A DNA stretch of 64,000 nt from Diprion similis (Eukaryota > Arthropoda > Insecta > Hymenoptera > Diprionidae). The stretch lies in assembly GCF_021155765.1 (NCBI RefSeq), contig NC_060115.1, positions 4,340,001 through 4,404,000 of the forward strand. The letters run 5' to 3'. This document shows, one piece after another, positions 10,003-21,136 of the stretch. Below the pieces are notes generated by a model. That model was not told where the DNA came from and did not search any database. It worked only from the letters and a program-made list of their open reading frames with translations. The position numbers and the translations under genes are program-made. Position 1 is the stretch's first letter, and each line of letters starts with the position of its first letter.

Positions 10003-13000
10003 ATGGCTGGTAAAATATGGAATTCCGAGTTATGGAAATCATGGGATAAGCATGGAAAAAATGATTTGTAAGTGATTATCAAAATTGCGCCGCGCTCGCA
10101 TTTGATTAATATTGAATTGATACCTACCTGCCTTCTCTGTGAAATGATGGTTGCAACCACCCAACTTATCTCTCCTGTTTCTCGCTCTTCTCAAGAGTTA
10201 ATGTCAATTACCAACTGTTTGCAGCCTCAAGTTAATCAAGCAAAAATATAAGGAAGGGAACACAACAGGTATTTATGTATTTCAATATCCAATTTACGTC
10301 ACTTCTACCACCTCACTTTGTCTTTGGCATCATCTTTTTGGCTTTATCCTTTATCTCCAAGCAACCTTATTCTTTAGCAGGAAACTTTCTCTGAATTTTG
10401 TTTTCAATCACCTGTCACATAATTTTGTATTTGTTTGAACTTTTCTATTTGTACCCTGGGCAGCTGACTGTTGTACTAAATGCATGATGCAAGTGATAGT
10501 TTCAGTCACCAGACAAAGTCAGATTGTATGCTTACGTTTTCTGCAAAATAACCTGAAATCAACCGTTGTCTTTATGCTTTCAATAATTTCAGAATGGAGA
10601 AGAGGTTTATACCAATTGATATCAAATGGGATCCGAGGAAACGTAAAAAAGGATAGTGTAGTTGCGACACTTGGTGAACTTATGGTAAGTGAGATGAATT
10701 CGTTGCCCTTGCAGCTCACATATCTCAAAACTATCGATGTTTCAATTCAAGCTTAGACACTGTACATAAAAAATAAGCTCACTACTGTGAATCTGTCTTT
10801 GCGAACTTTAATGATCATACAGTTACCCGAATCATTGTTAAATTATATATTTTTTTTTACAGAATATTGATGGTGCGATTCCATCAGCTGTTGTGGATAT
10901 ATTTACACTAATCGATGCTGAAGCGCATAATGAGGACAGAAACAATTTGTATTACATCGTTAAAGAATCGGAAAAGGTAATACTTAATTGCAAGCAGTAA
11001 AGAAGAATGTAGATCACTTCCTTAGTGTGACATATTAATCAGTATTTCTGTTTTTTAGTTTCTCACAGATAGAATTCTGAAAGAGCGTCTGGAAATAGAT
11101 ACTCTTCAAGATGTTGGGACGTTGAAGAATCGCAATTTTCAAACTAAGTTCATCAAAGTTAAAACCAAACTCTAGTACGTATGATTTTTTGTGAAGAAAA
11201 TCATCTGTTACATCTCACTGGATTTAGTATACACAAATTTTGTCTTACCTCAAATTCTTACCACCTGCTTGCAGTAATCTATAAGATCAATTTATTATTT
11301 CAGCTACAAACAACGAAAATTCAATTTGTTTCGTGAAGAGAGCGAAGGATATTCTAAACTGATTGTTGAATTAAATCAAGAATATCAAGAAAATGAAGTT
11401 GCATCTACCTTGGAGATCGTCAAGTCTCTCATTGGTATGATATATGCACTGAGTATTTGACTTCCATTAAGAAGTTATTTCTTGTCCAAGATGTCGCAAC
11501 GATGAAAAAAAACTTGATAAACTTGAGATAAAACTTATTCGCTCCTATTATAGCCCCAAGCGTGTAACTTTAAATTAATATATTGATATTGATTTCAGGC
11601 TATTTCAATCTTGATCCTAATAGAGTACTTGATATTTTGCTGGAAACATTTGAGAATCGGCCAGATGACGACAGTTTATTTATTCCTCTCATTCGTTCTT
11701 ACATGAGTGATCAGCAAGTACTTTGCGAAGTTCTAGGCTTTAAATATCGGTCTACAACAGCAGCAACCCCATTTTCTTTACAGAAAGTTACAGCATTAAT
11801 GCTGCAGCATCATGTTATCAAACTGGATGATATTTTACCCTGGCTTGTGCCAGACGACAAGGATATAATTAAGGATCATGAATTGGCAATGAAACAAGCT
11901 AAAGAATATGTTAGAAAAATGAGCGTTATATCCACTAAAGATAAAGAGGAAGTTCCTGAAGAAAAAGATGTTGTACAGGTTTGTATCATTTATTGTACTA
12001 AGTATCATATTGAACTTTTTTTGTATAATTTAAAGTCTAGGTACAGATGTCCAATAATTATTTATTTGGCAGGATAAATACATTACCAATCAAAAGTTTG
12101 GACTTTGTCAAGCATTATTAGAAGTTGGTGCATGGGAAATAGCACAGAATTTATTTAAACGACTACCAGACCATTGCTTTACTGATCAACGACCAATTGC
12201 ACTGGCACTCTGCAGAATGATCCAGTCAATCATCGAACCAGCCTATAGAAAGTGAGTTAAGATCTTTCAGAATAGATCTTTTTCCCAAAACTAAAGTTAA
12301 TCAGCTTGCGAATTGGCACTAAGATATTATTCTAAGCGTGACCCGGAACTATCACGCCATAGGCTACCAATGTATTCTTCATCTAAATCTGTAATTGAGA
12401 CGTTTTTACTTCTGATAGGAAATTTGTGCTTTGCGAATTCCAGCTGTTTGAAATTGCCTTATCCGAGAGTATTTAAAGGCTCAGAACAGGGCAGGTGTAT
12501 CGTCAGTTGATCATTGTGCACTGTCCTGAGCCATCAGATGTTAGCGAATAATAAATAATAAATATAAATAATAAATTCAATTATACTATGAGTTTTTCTA
12601 GACGTGGAACGATTTGTATGTCTGATTTAGGCAATATTTGTTTTGAAAATGCATGTGATGGCTGTGGCGGACTTGGTCTGTTCAACCTGAACATCAGCTG
12701 TAACTTCAATTCACTGAATCAGGTGCACGGATCGTTGCGCGTCTAGGAAAATTCACAGTATAGAATATAACATACCGCCAACAGTATACATTTTATCCAA
12801 AATAACATTCAGTACAGTTTCGATGATTTATTCAAAGTATCAATTTCCAGATACTGCATCATATCACCAAAGTTACCGGGTAGAAAAGTACCGCCAATGA
12901 AAAGTCCTCTGGCTCCACTGCCTTTTCATAAATTAGAAGACATACACGATCGTTTACTGCCAATGCTAATAACACTCGGACCTAACTTACATCATGATGC

Positions 13001-16000
13001 AATTTTGATGTACAAAATTATGCGTCTGTGTCACGTTGCTATTAAGCAATGCGAATTGGACTCAAATAAGCAACCTATAAGCAAAGAAAACAATCTTTAC
13101 TATGATGTGCTAACAGTTTTGGACGTGGCACTATTGCCTTCTCTTTCGTTCATGGATTGCAACTGTTGCGTAGCTGAAGAGATTTGGAATATACTAAAAT
13201 ATTACCCTTACCAAAGCCGGTACTGTCTTTACGCACGTTGGAAAAATGATACACCTTTACAACATGCAGCATTGCTTAGAAAAAGAGCAGATGCTCAAAA
13301 AAAGATTAAGTCAATAATGAAGCGTGTCAGTAAAGAAACCATAAAACCAGTAGGAAGATCTATTGGCAAGCTAACCCATTCTTCTCCTGGAGTTTTGTTT
13401 GATTATGTACTGATACAAATTCAATTGTACGACAACCTTATTGGTAGGTAACAGTAGATAATATCTGCCAAACAATTCTGACTGAATTTTATTTTAGTAA
13501 TAATATAATGTACAAACATTCTTCAACGTCTTAATTATTAAAACAATTGCATCCTCCTTAGGGCCTGTCGTGGATTCACTTAAATATTTGACAAACATTT
13601 CGTACGACATACTTGGCTATTGCCTAGTAGAAGCTTTAGCTGGAGCTGATAGGGACAGATTTAAACATGACGGTACAAGCATTTCTCTCTGGCTACAGTC
13701 ACTGGCTTCTTTTTGTGGAGCTATCTTCAAAAAATACAATATTGAGCTTACTGGACTTCTACAATATGTGGCCAATCAACTTAAGGCACAGAAAAGGTAG
13801 ACAGTTTCACTTTGTGCATTCAGTAATACGCTGGATTGGGATTATTTTATTTTAGACTACAGTCTACTACTAACGTCAGTTGAGCACAACACAAACTAGA
13901 TACATTCTTCTGTCCCTACTTGCAGCTTAGACCTGTTAATCGTAAAGGAAATTGTGCAAAAAATGGCCGGTATAGAAGCTGCCGAAGAAATGACTCGTGA
14001 ACAATTGGATGCAATGGCAGGCGGCGATCTTCTCAAAAATGAAGTAATTACATGCATGCTTTAGCTTACCCCAGTGGCTTGGTAAAAGTGAAACTAGTTA
14101 TAACCCTAATCACATTTTTTCCAGGCTGGATATTTCAGTCAGGTTCGAAATACAAAAAAATCATCACAGCGTTTGAAAGATGCACTGTCGGAACATGACT
14201 TAGCTGTAGCTCTTTGTCTACTCATGGCCCAACAAAAACACTGTGTTGTATACAGAGAGACCGACAAGTCTCACCTCAAGCTTGTAGGTGTGTATTCAAA
14301 CAATTAATATTTGACACGATTGGATGAAGTTTCCTTAAAGTTAAACACAAATCACTCATTTATGCAACAGGTAAATTATATGACCAGTGTCAAGATACAC
14401 TCGTTCAATTTGGCACATTTCTTGGATCAACTATGACTGTGGACGAATATGTAGAAAGGCTACCGTCGATACACTCCATGCTTCAAGATAATCACATACA
14501 TTCTGATGTTGCATTTTTTCTTGCACGACCAATGTTCGCTCATGCCATTAATGTAAGTTCTAGTACAACTCAAGTTTTTTTTGTACATATTTATGTAATT
14601 GAGAATCTGTGGCTTACAGATAAAGTACGATGCACTTAGGAAAGCTGATCCTAATTATAAAAAAATGTCAAGCGCATTGAAACAGGCAAAGTATGCTGAG
14701 GCAGCACAAGCTGTTATGGCTCCTGTCGCTCTTTCTGTCAGACCATTACACCCACTTAAAGTATGGGAAGATATTTCACCACAGTTCTTGGTGACCTTCT
14801 GGTCACTTACAATGTATGATTTGTATGTTCCTGTTGAGAGCTATGAAAGAGAAATAAACAAGCTCAAACAGCTTGCTTTACAGGCTGCTGATTCCAAAGA
14901 TATGGTTAGTTACTTCAAAGTTAGCACTATAGACTTCTATGCTGGTTAAATTTGTTATTTATTTTTATTAACCAATTAATTTTACTAGAACATGAGCAAG
15001 GGTAAGAAGGAACAAGAACGTTACACGACCTTGACTGAAAAACTACAGGATGAGAAGAAAAAACAAGAAGAACACGTTGGAAAAGTTTTTGCCTATTTAA
15101 GGTGAATAAGATTCTATTCTTGAGAGTTTCAAGTCGCAGTACTTTCTCTAATATGACTAACTTCATTAACCTGTGTTAATACTGGCAATGCTTTCAGGCA
15201 AGAAAAAGACTCATGGTTTTTATCAAGGAGTGCTAAATCTGCTAAAAACGAAACAATCACACAATTTTTACAGTTATGTTTGTTTCCTCGTTGCACATTC
15301 ACAACCGTTGATGCTATGTACTGTGCCAAATTTGTACACACTATTCACTCTCTGAAAACCGCGAATTTCTCCACACTTCTTTGCTATGATAGAGTAAGTA
15401 ATTTACTAGTGATGTTCTATTACATTAACAGTTCAGCCATTTTGGATTTTGACCAATAGCTTTTGATTTTAGCTCTTTTGTGATATCACTTACTCGGTAA
15501 CATCATGTACAGAAAACGAAGCTAATCGATATGGTAGATTTTTATGTGCTATGTTGGAGACTGTGATGCGATGGCATTCCGAAGAAGCTCTTTTCGATAA
15601 GGTATAATAGAAAAATATTTCCAACTACATTATTAAGGCTGTCATCTTGGTTAATGTTTGGTTAAAATGTATTATTCTTTCAGGAATGTAGTAACTACCC
15701 TGGTTTTGTAACCAAATTTCGTGTCAGCAATCAGTTCTCAGAAGCAAATAACATGGTTGGATTTGAAAATTACAGACACGTGTGTCACAAGTGGCATTAC
15801 AAAATAACAAAGGTATGCTTTCAAAATTTCAGACCAAGACAAAGGTATGTTTGGTCATAGGTCTAATGTTCATGAGCATACATAATCATGTTTCTGAGTT
15901 GTGCAGTGCTAATGCTGATTATTTGTTCTCAGGCAATCGTAGTTTGTCTTGATTCAAAAGATTACGTGCAAATAAGAAATTCCTTGATAATACTTATCAA

Positions 16001-18567
16001 AATATTACCACATTTCCCCGTTCTGGCAAAACTCTCGCAAATACTTGAAAGAAAAGTTGAAAAAGTACGTGAGGAGGAGCGTGGTCAGCGCCAAGACTTG
16101 CATGTGTTAGCAACATCATACAGTGGACAATTGAAGGCAAAAACTCCAAGTATGATCCGTGAATCGGAATTTCATCACGTTGGCGATAAGGTCAGTATCG
16201 TTATTGCTCACTCGTGTGCGAAGTTGAAGTAAGTTTTCTTACATATGTCTTGAGACCTTAATACTCCTGCAATCCTTATCAATATAGTTCGTTAATTATA
16301 TGGTTATTGATATTTGCATAGGCTGGAAAAAACCTCGAGTCGAATAATGATGATACGGTGGAAAAAGTTAGTAATGGAGTTGCAATTAAAGAAGTTAATA
16401 ATGGAGACACACGCACGGAAAAAGATGGACAGGAATTACGTGAAAAACGCAGTATATCAGGGCAAGCCCATCAGTAAGAAACATATTTTAATTAGGTAAT
16501 GGAAATATTATTCTGAAAAATATGATTTTAAGTTGCACTTTTCTTGAATAGTGACACTACTGAAAAACTCCGTAAAAAAGAAGAAAGTAAAGATCTGATA
16601 GAAGGAAGGGAGAAGTCAATTAAAAAAGAGGAACCAAAATCAGATGATACGGCTGATAAAAAGGAACGAAAATATTACAAGGTAATGGGAGGAGTTCTAC
16701 TTTGTAAATTTATACGAATATGCTGCGTGATAATGAAGTGAATGTCAGAAGTTGGTATTAGAATCTCCGTAATTGTTGATCGTACTTAATTGAATATCAT
16801 GTTTAAGGATGAACATTATTATGGTGGAGCTGTTGACAATTTGGATCGTGATCTTTCGAGTGTGTCTAATAGCAGCGGTAGTTCGGGTCCATCGCAAGAT
16901 GCACCTGAGAGAGGTACGTGAAATATGTTATCTGTAAAAACACGAAGCCTACGAACATAAAGAAGTATTGCAAAACAAGTACGTGGTATTATTGGTATTA
17001 TTCTGTCCGATTGTTTGATTATACTGTTACTTTATTTGTTTCAGATACTAAACGAAGGAAAGTCGAAAATGTTCCCAAAGTACGTTAATTACTATCATTT
17101 ACTCCTTAACAACCATTGACATCTTGTCATTATCTACAGTATCTTATTCTTTGATTTTGGTGGTGCAGAATAAACAAGAGAATAGGAGAACAGAAGTAGC
17201 TGCTGAAAAGAAGGAACGTTCTGGGAAAACAAAAATACGAACAGACGAAGAGAAAGAACTTCGCAGAGAACGGAAACTTGGTCGTAAAAGGGTACGTCTG
17301 CTATCTCTGTTATTAATAAAATTTAGTGGCATATGTATAGATGCATTTGTAAAACATTTCTATCTAATTTCAGGATCGAACAGAAGAGTCTATTGTACCT
17401 GCAGAACAAAAACGAAGGAAAGATGACGAAAGAGGTAACTGCATAATTCTTATAGTGGCAAGCACTTGGCAGTCCCTGCATCCTATATTTAAAACTTTGT
17501 TTTGTCGTTTTCATAATGTCTCATATGTACATCTTGACCAAGTTCTGAAAGATTTATCTAATTGTAAGTCTAAACATTCAATTTGTTGATGGATTTTCCC
17601 TTTATTTTTATAAGCAGTTCGTTCAACTCGTATTACTTCAGTGATTCATCACATTTATTGTGTATAGAAAGTTTGAGGACGGTTACACATTTTAATTAGT
17701 AATGACCACACTATTTTGTATGAAATTAAACTCTGTTTCAGCGAAGGGAACGCATCAAAATGGTGATGTTCCAGAACACAGAGAAAAACATCATTATAAT
17801 AAGGTCAGTCTTGAGTTTGGATTAAATAAGTTGTCTGAATTTTGTTATTGGGTGGGGGTACATAGTAGTAGTATTAATTTTTCCTCATCATTCCTTGTAT
17901 CAGAATATATGGAGACGATGAATCCGGTTTAGTATAAATAACATTATACCCCATTTTAACACTGTTATTCAAGTTATTATTTCTGAGTTTGTTTCAACTG
18001 TTACAAGGTGATGTTTGGAATGCAATTTTGATTTAATCCTCTGACGTTTTGATTTGTGTTACTTTATCTAACATCAACTGCTTGGCCCCTCAGTTATTAA
18101 AGACGTCCGCATCAAGTATATTGAAAAGACGAGTTGGAAGACAATAACAATGCCCACAAAGAATATATAGGTGATACTAACAAGTACACAAGTCATTTTC
18201 AATACATTTATCCATACTAAAAACTCAGAACCAATATGATTTCAGGAAAAATCACCATACACAAAGGAACGAGTTCACGAACGAGAAGGTCGGGAAACAC
18301 GAGATAAACAATATCCTTTTCTATCAGTTTTAGTGTGTTAATAAAAATGAAAGTGGAATGAATAAGAGAGTATAGTAATGAATCTGTTGGTGCTGCATCT
18401 GTGTATTGGCTTAAAAATTTTTACCAAAAACTACCGATAAATTGCAGCAGTGAAGGAAGCCCAAGAAATGCTCTCAGAAAATTAAACTACTCCACTATTT
18501 TTATCTTCATTCTGTAATTCCTTAACCTATTTTTACCAGGCGAAGTTCAGATCCGAAACGGAGGTGA
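10003..18567 (+). CDS. THOC2: THO complex subunit 2
   Basis: Scaffold subunit of the nuclear THO/TREX complex, which couples transcription to mRNA packaging and export. There are 28 coding exons totalling 4287 nt and 1428 residues (human THOC2 is about 1590). Exons: 10003-10067, 10225-10268, 10593-10684, 10863-10976, 11059-11174, 11304-11434, 11599-11978, 12073-12251, 12851-13443, 13562-13796, 13926-14043, 14125-14287, 14371-14552, 14620-14904, 14989-15101, 15198-15393, 15473-15601, 15684-15812, 15933-16190, 16322-16473, 16552-16681, 16808-16913, 17045-17079, 17169-17291, 17374-17434, 17742-17803, 18246-18310, 18537-18567. Every phase agrees. Conserved blocks include [16 protein letters not shown] (about residue 188), [18 protein letters not shown] (about 573), [12 protein letters not shown] (about 655), [31 protein letters not shown] and WHYKITKAIVVCLD (about 1085). 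From about residue 1175 the tail is Lys/Arg/Glu-rich and disordered, as in the family. The start gives [14 protein letters not shown]. Confidence 0.95.
12478..12532 (+). repeat. Inverted repeat in THOC2 intron 8
   Basis: GGCTCAGAACAG (12478-12489) can pair with CTGTCCTGAGCC (12521-12532) with one mismatch. This would make an 11-of-12-bp stem with a 31-nt loop inside the 599-bp intron. It is too short for a typical miRNA precursor and its function is unknown. Confidence 0.5.
18311..18536 (+). other. Predicted U12-type (AT-AC) intron of THOC2
   Basis: The 226-nt last intron begins ATATCCTTTT, an exact match to the minor-spliceosome 5' site. Near its end TTCCTTAAC (18518-18526) is an exact U12 branch-point consensus, with the branch A at 18525, 11 nt before a terminal AC at 18536. 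Splicing there joins GAT AAA CA to C AGG CGA, so the protein ends [12 protein letters not shown]. Using CAG at 18537-18539 as the 3' site instead changes only one codon and keeps the frame. Without splicing, the frame runs into intron sequence and stops after about ten codons. No usable GT donor fits at this position. Confidence 0.8.
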
Positions 18568-18982
18568 TGTAGATCAATGGAAGAAGTTTGACTTACATTT
18601 TATATCATATGTTTGAATGTTGTATGTAATTAAGATAGATTTCGGAAACAATAAAGAAGCATAGTGAATAATTTGTATATTACGCTTATATTCAATTTTA
18701 TACAATAAAATAAATATTCCAAACTTTACATATTCTTAATTTCGGTATCATTACTTATAGTTAACTGAACATTCTTCATCACCTGTTCAGTCACCTGTTG
18801 TTATCATATTAAGCGCAATGTTTTGCGATTGTTGTGAACGCTATTGAAAGAATATACAATACTAGCTATAAGAATCGAATTCTTAATAGAAAAGTAAATA
18901 CTCGGAGAAGTAGATTTACGAATTCAGTATGTGAAAACAAATTATAAATACTATATTAAATATTTAATTATTAATTCATTTA
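18568..18982. other. Convergent 3' region of THOC2 and the OFD1-like gene
   Basis: The 415 bp between the two stop codons is AT-rich. THOC2 has AATAAA at 18650-18655, 83 nt past its stop, and further AATAAA copies near 18703-18712. The 3' UTRs may overlap on opposite strands. Confidence 0.7.
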
Positions 18983-18984
18983 TT
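18979..18984 (-). promoter_or_regulatory. Poly(A) signal overlapping the OFD1-like stop codon
   Basis: On the minus strand the stop TAA is followed directly by TAAATG, so AATAAA overlaps the stop codon itself. If used, the 3' UTR would be only about 15-30 nt. Confidence 0.35.
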
Positions 18985-20640
18985 ATGGAGAAGTAGTTAT
19001 ACAGCTCTGAAAATATTGATCTGCTTTTAAACTTTCTGCTTCTAGTCGCCTAAGTCGCATTTTTGCATCTTGCAAGATATCTTCGGTTGAACTACTTTCG
19101 CTGAATCCATTATTCACATTGACATTTCTATTATCGGGAGGCCTTGATAATACAGCCTCCTCTAATTGTCTGGACAATGTAACAACGCGCAACGTTAATT
19201 CTTCGATTCTTGACTGCTGTTCTCTTATAAGACTAGATAATTCTTGTTTTTCTTCACAAAGCAGACGCACTTCTTCTGTGTTTGACGAGCTAACGGAAAT
19301 ACCTGTTTGTACACACCCATCTTTTTTTATTGTACTAAAATTCGCAGATTCAGCAGGAATTTCATTTCGAACTTTAATTAATTCTTCCTGCAGCTTTTTC
19401 ATGTCTCCTTCAAACGTTCTATAACTAACTCGTTCTTTTTGTAACCTGAAAAATTGTCAAGAGTTAATCGTATTTTTATCAATGCGGTTTGTACTTATTG
19501 ATTCAAATACTTGAGTAACAAACCTGTCAGCTTCTTGAGAAAGTAGCTTTTCTTTTACCGACAACTCTAGTTCTCTGCTCGCCAGTCTTTGTTCATTTTT
19601 CAATTTCTCTTGTGCCAGACGATTTTCTTTTGAATCCGCGAGTTGCATAAGGTTCTAAAATTGTCGAGTTATCAATTAACTTTTATAATGAAAACAGTAT
19701 TTGATAGGTCAGTAAGATAAAAAAAAAAAATATGTTACTTTTTGACTATGGAATATTGTAATACATAAGTGATAGAGTGTGATGAAATAACAATATTATC
19801 ATTTTTATGAATCATGGATGAAAAATAAAATTAACATACCTGCGCATGTTGGAGTTTTCCATTGAGTGTAGCTAATTGTCGTTCTATTGATAATGCCTGT
19901 TCCCTTAACTCGAATTCCTTATTCTTTAACTGAGTAGTAAAAAGTTCCTTTTGTTGAAACAACTTTTTCTTTGCATCCAACAGAGCAATTGTTTCGAAAG
20001 ACTCAGTTGGAATGGTATGATCAGTTTGTATTTGTCGGTTATGGGTATGTACTTTCGCCGCCTCATTTTTATCAAACATTGTATTGGAAAAACATAGAAT
20101 TAAAGATTTAAGAATGCACAGAATCAGTGGCGAATCACCATCAGCGTAACAAGACAGAATATCTTGTCCATTAGATTTCTCAGGGCTTATTCCCAGAGTT
20201 TGGAGTGTGTGATAAACGTAGTCATTAGGTAGCTTATTTTTCTTGCACTTTTCAGTGCTCTGAGTGTATGCTTCGGCTTGTTGATGAAGGTTAATTAGTA
20301 GAGGTGTTTCACTTGCAAATACCGATAACGTGTAAAAGTAATTATAATTCAACAAATATTCAGCAATTAACATGTCGTAGACATATTGCTTTGCTGATCT
20401 GAAGTCTGTCTTAATTTCACGAGAAGACGCGTTGTTTTTCAGAGCAATTACCAAATTTTGTCTAAGATGTGTTCGTATACTTGATATGACTCCAGACTTT
20501 TCGAACCTGAATGGAGAGGTGAAGATTGATTAATAAGTATAAATTTCAGTAAAAATATAGAGTGTAGACTAAAATTCTTATTGTATAAATGAAAACATTT
20601 GATACCATGAATGTACTTCTGAGTAATTACTGTTACTCAT
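18983..20640 (-). CDS. OFD1-like LisH/coiled-coil centriolar protein
   Basis: Four coding exons on the minus strand, 20606-20640, 19840-20506, 19524-19654 and 18983-19445, total 1296 nt and 431 residues with consistent phases. The first exon is tiny (MSNSNYSEVHSW). Residues 13-30 (FEKSGVISSIRTHLRQNL) resemble the opening of OFD1/FOP-type proteins. A LisH motif follows at about 52-84 (YDMLIAEYLLNYNYFYTLSVFASE). From about 165 to 400 the chain is rich in Lys, Glu, Gln and Leu heptads, so coiled coil. OFD1 caps distal centrioles and is needed for cilia. This protein is less than half the length of the vertebrate one (about 1010), so it may be a short insect form, or further exons may be missed. 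Another LisH/coiled-coil family member is possible. An X-box-like site upstream supports a ciliary role. Confidence 0.6.
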
Positions 20641-20814
20641 GCTGAAATTATTTTGTGAACCCCATTCCCGAGAAAAAAAATATTTTTTTTGCTTGTTCAA
20701 CTTCTGAGTAAGCGATCGTTCACATTACACGAAAAAAAAACTCGAGGCACTTGAGTTCACGTCCAAACTGACAGCCCGAATCGTTATTGTGATGTTGTCA
20801 GTTAGAATGTACTC

Positions 20815-20841
20815 GTATCTATGGATACCGTTGCTAAGTAC
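20815..20841. promoter_or_regulatory. RFX X-box-like sites
   Basis: GTATCTATGGATAC (20815-20828) matches 13 of 14 positions of the X-box pattern GTHNYYATRRNAAC. It is followed directly by GTTGCTAAG (20830-20838), an RFX half-site. The pair lies about 175 bp upstream of the OFD1-like start codon, the usual range for RFX targets encoding ciliary proteins. Confidence 0.45.
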
Positions 20842-21120
20842 AGCCGCTTTGACACGTCCTCCACGTCCTCCACGAGGGAAATAGGAGGGAATAGCCACTG
20901 AGGAAGGAGAAGGTGTGGAGGCTCCGATGTTTGCATGAGTGGTGTAGAATGAAGTCCTACCCTACTCCGTGGTCCCTTGAGAACGAAAACTAGGATTCAC
21001 CGCTGCATGTGATTGGAATACATGCGAACCAAAGACGTTTCTGAGCTAACCGAGAGGGTAGGCCGCTCTTTGATTGCGATTATGAGTCTGGCCTTATTAT
21101 TTGTTCAAGCCAAGTGTTCT

Positions 21121-21136
21121 GTCTCGGAACCGAGAC
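21121..21136. repeat. Palindrome at the left edge of the satellite
   Basis: GTCTCGGAACCGAGAC has two perfect 7-bp arms with a 2-base centre. It sits about 15-30 bp before detectable satellite homology begins. No counterpart was seen at the right edge. Confidence 0.8.

Noticed and set aside
12313-12510. 65-codon ORF inside THOC2 intron 8
   Set aside because: It is not in phase with the flanking exons, lacks splice sites and has no family resemblance.
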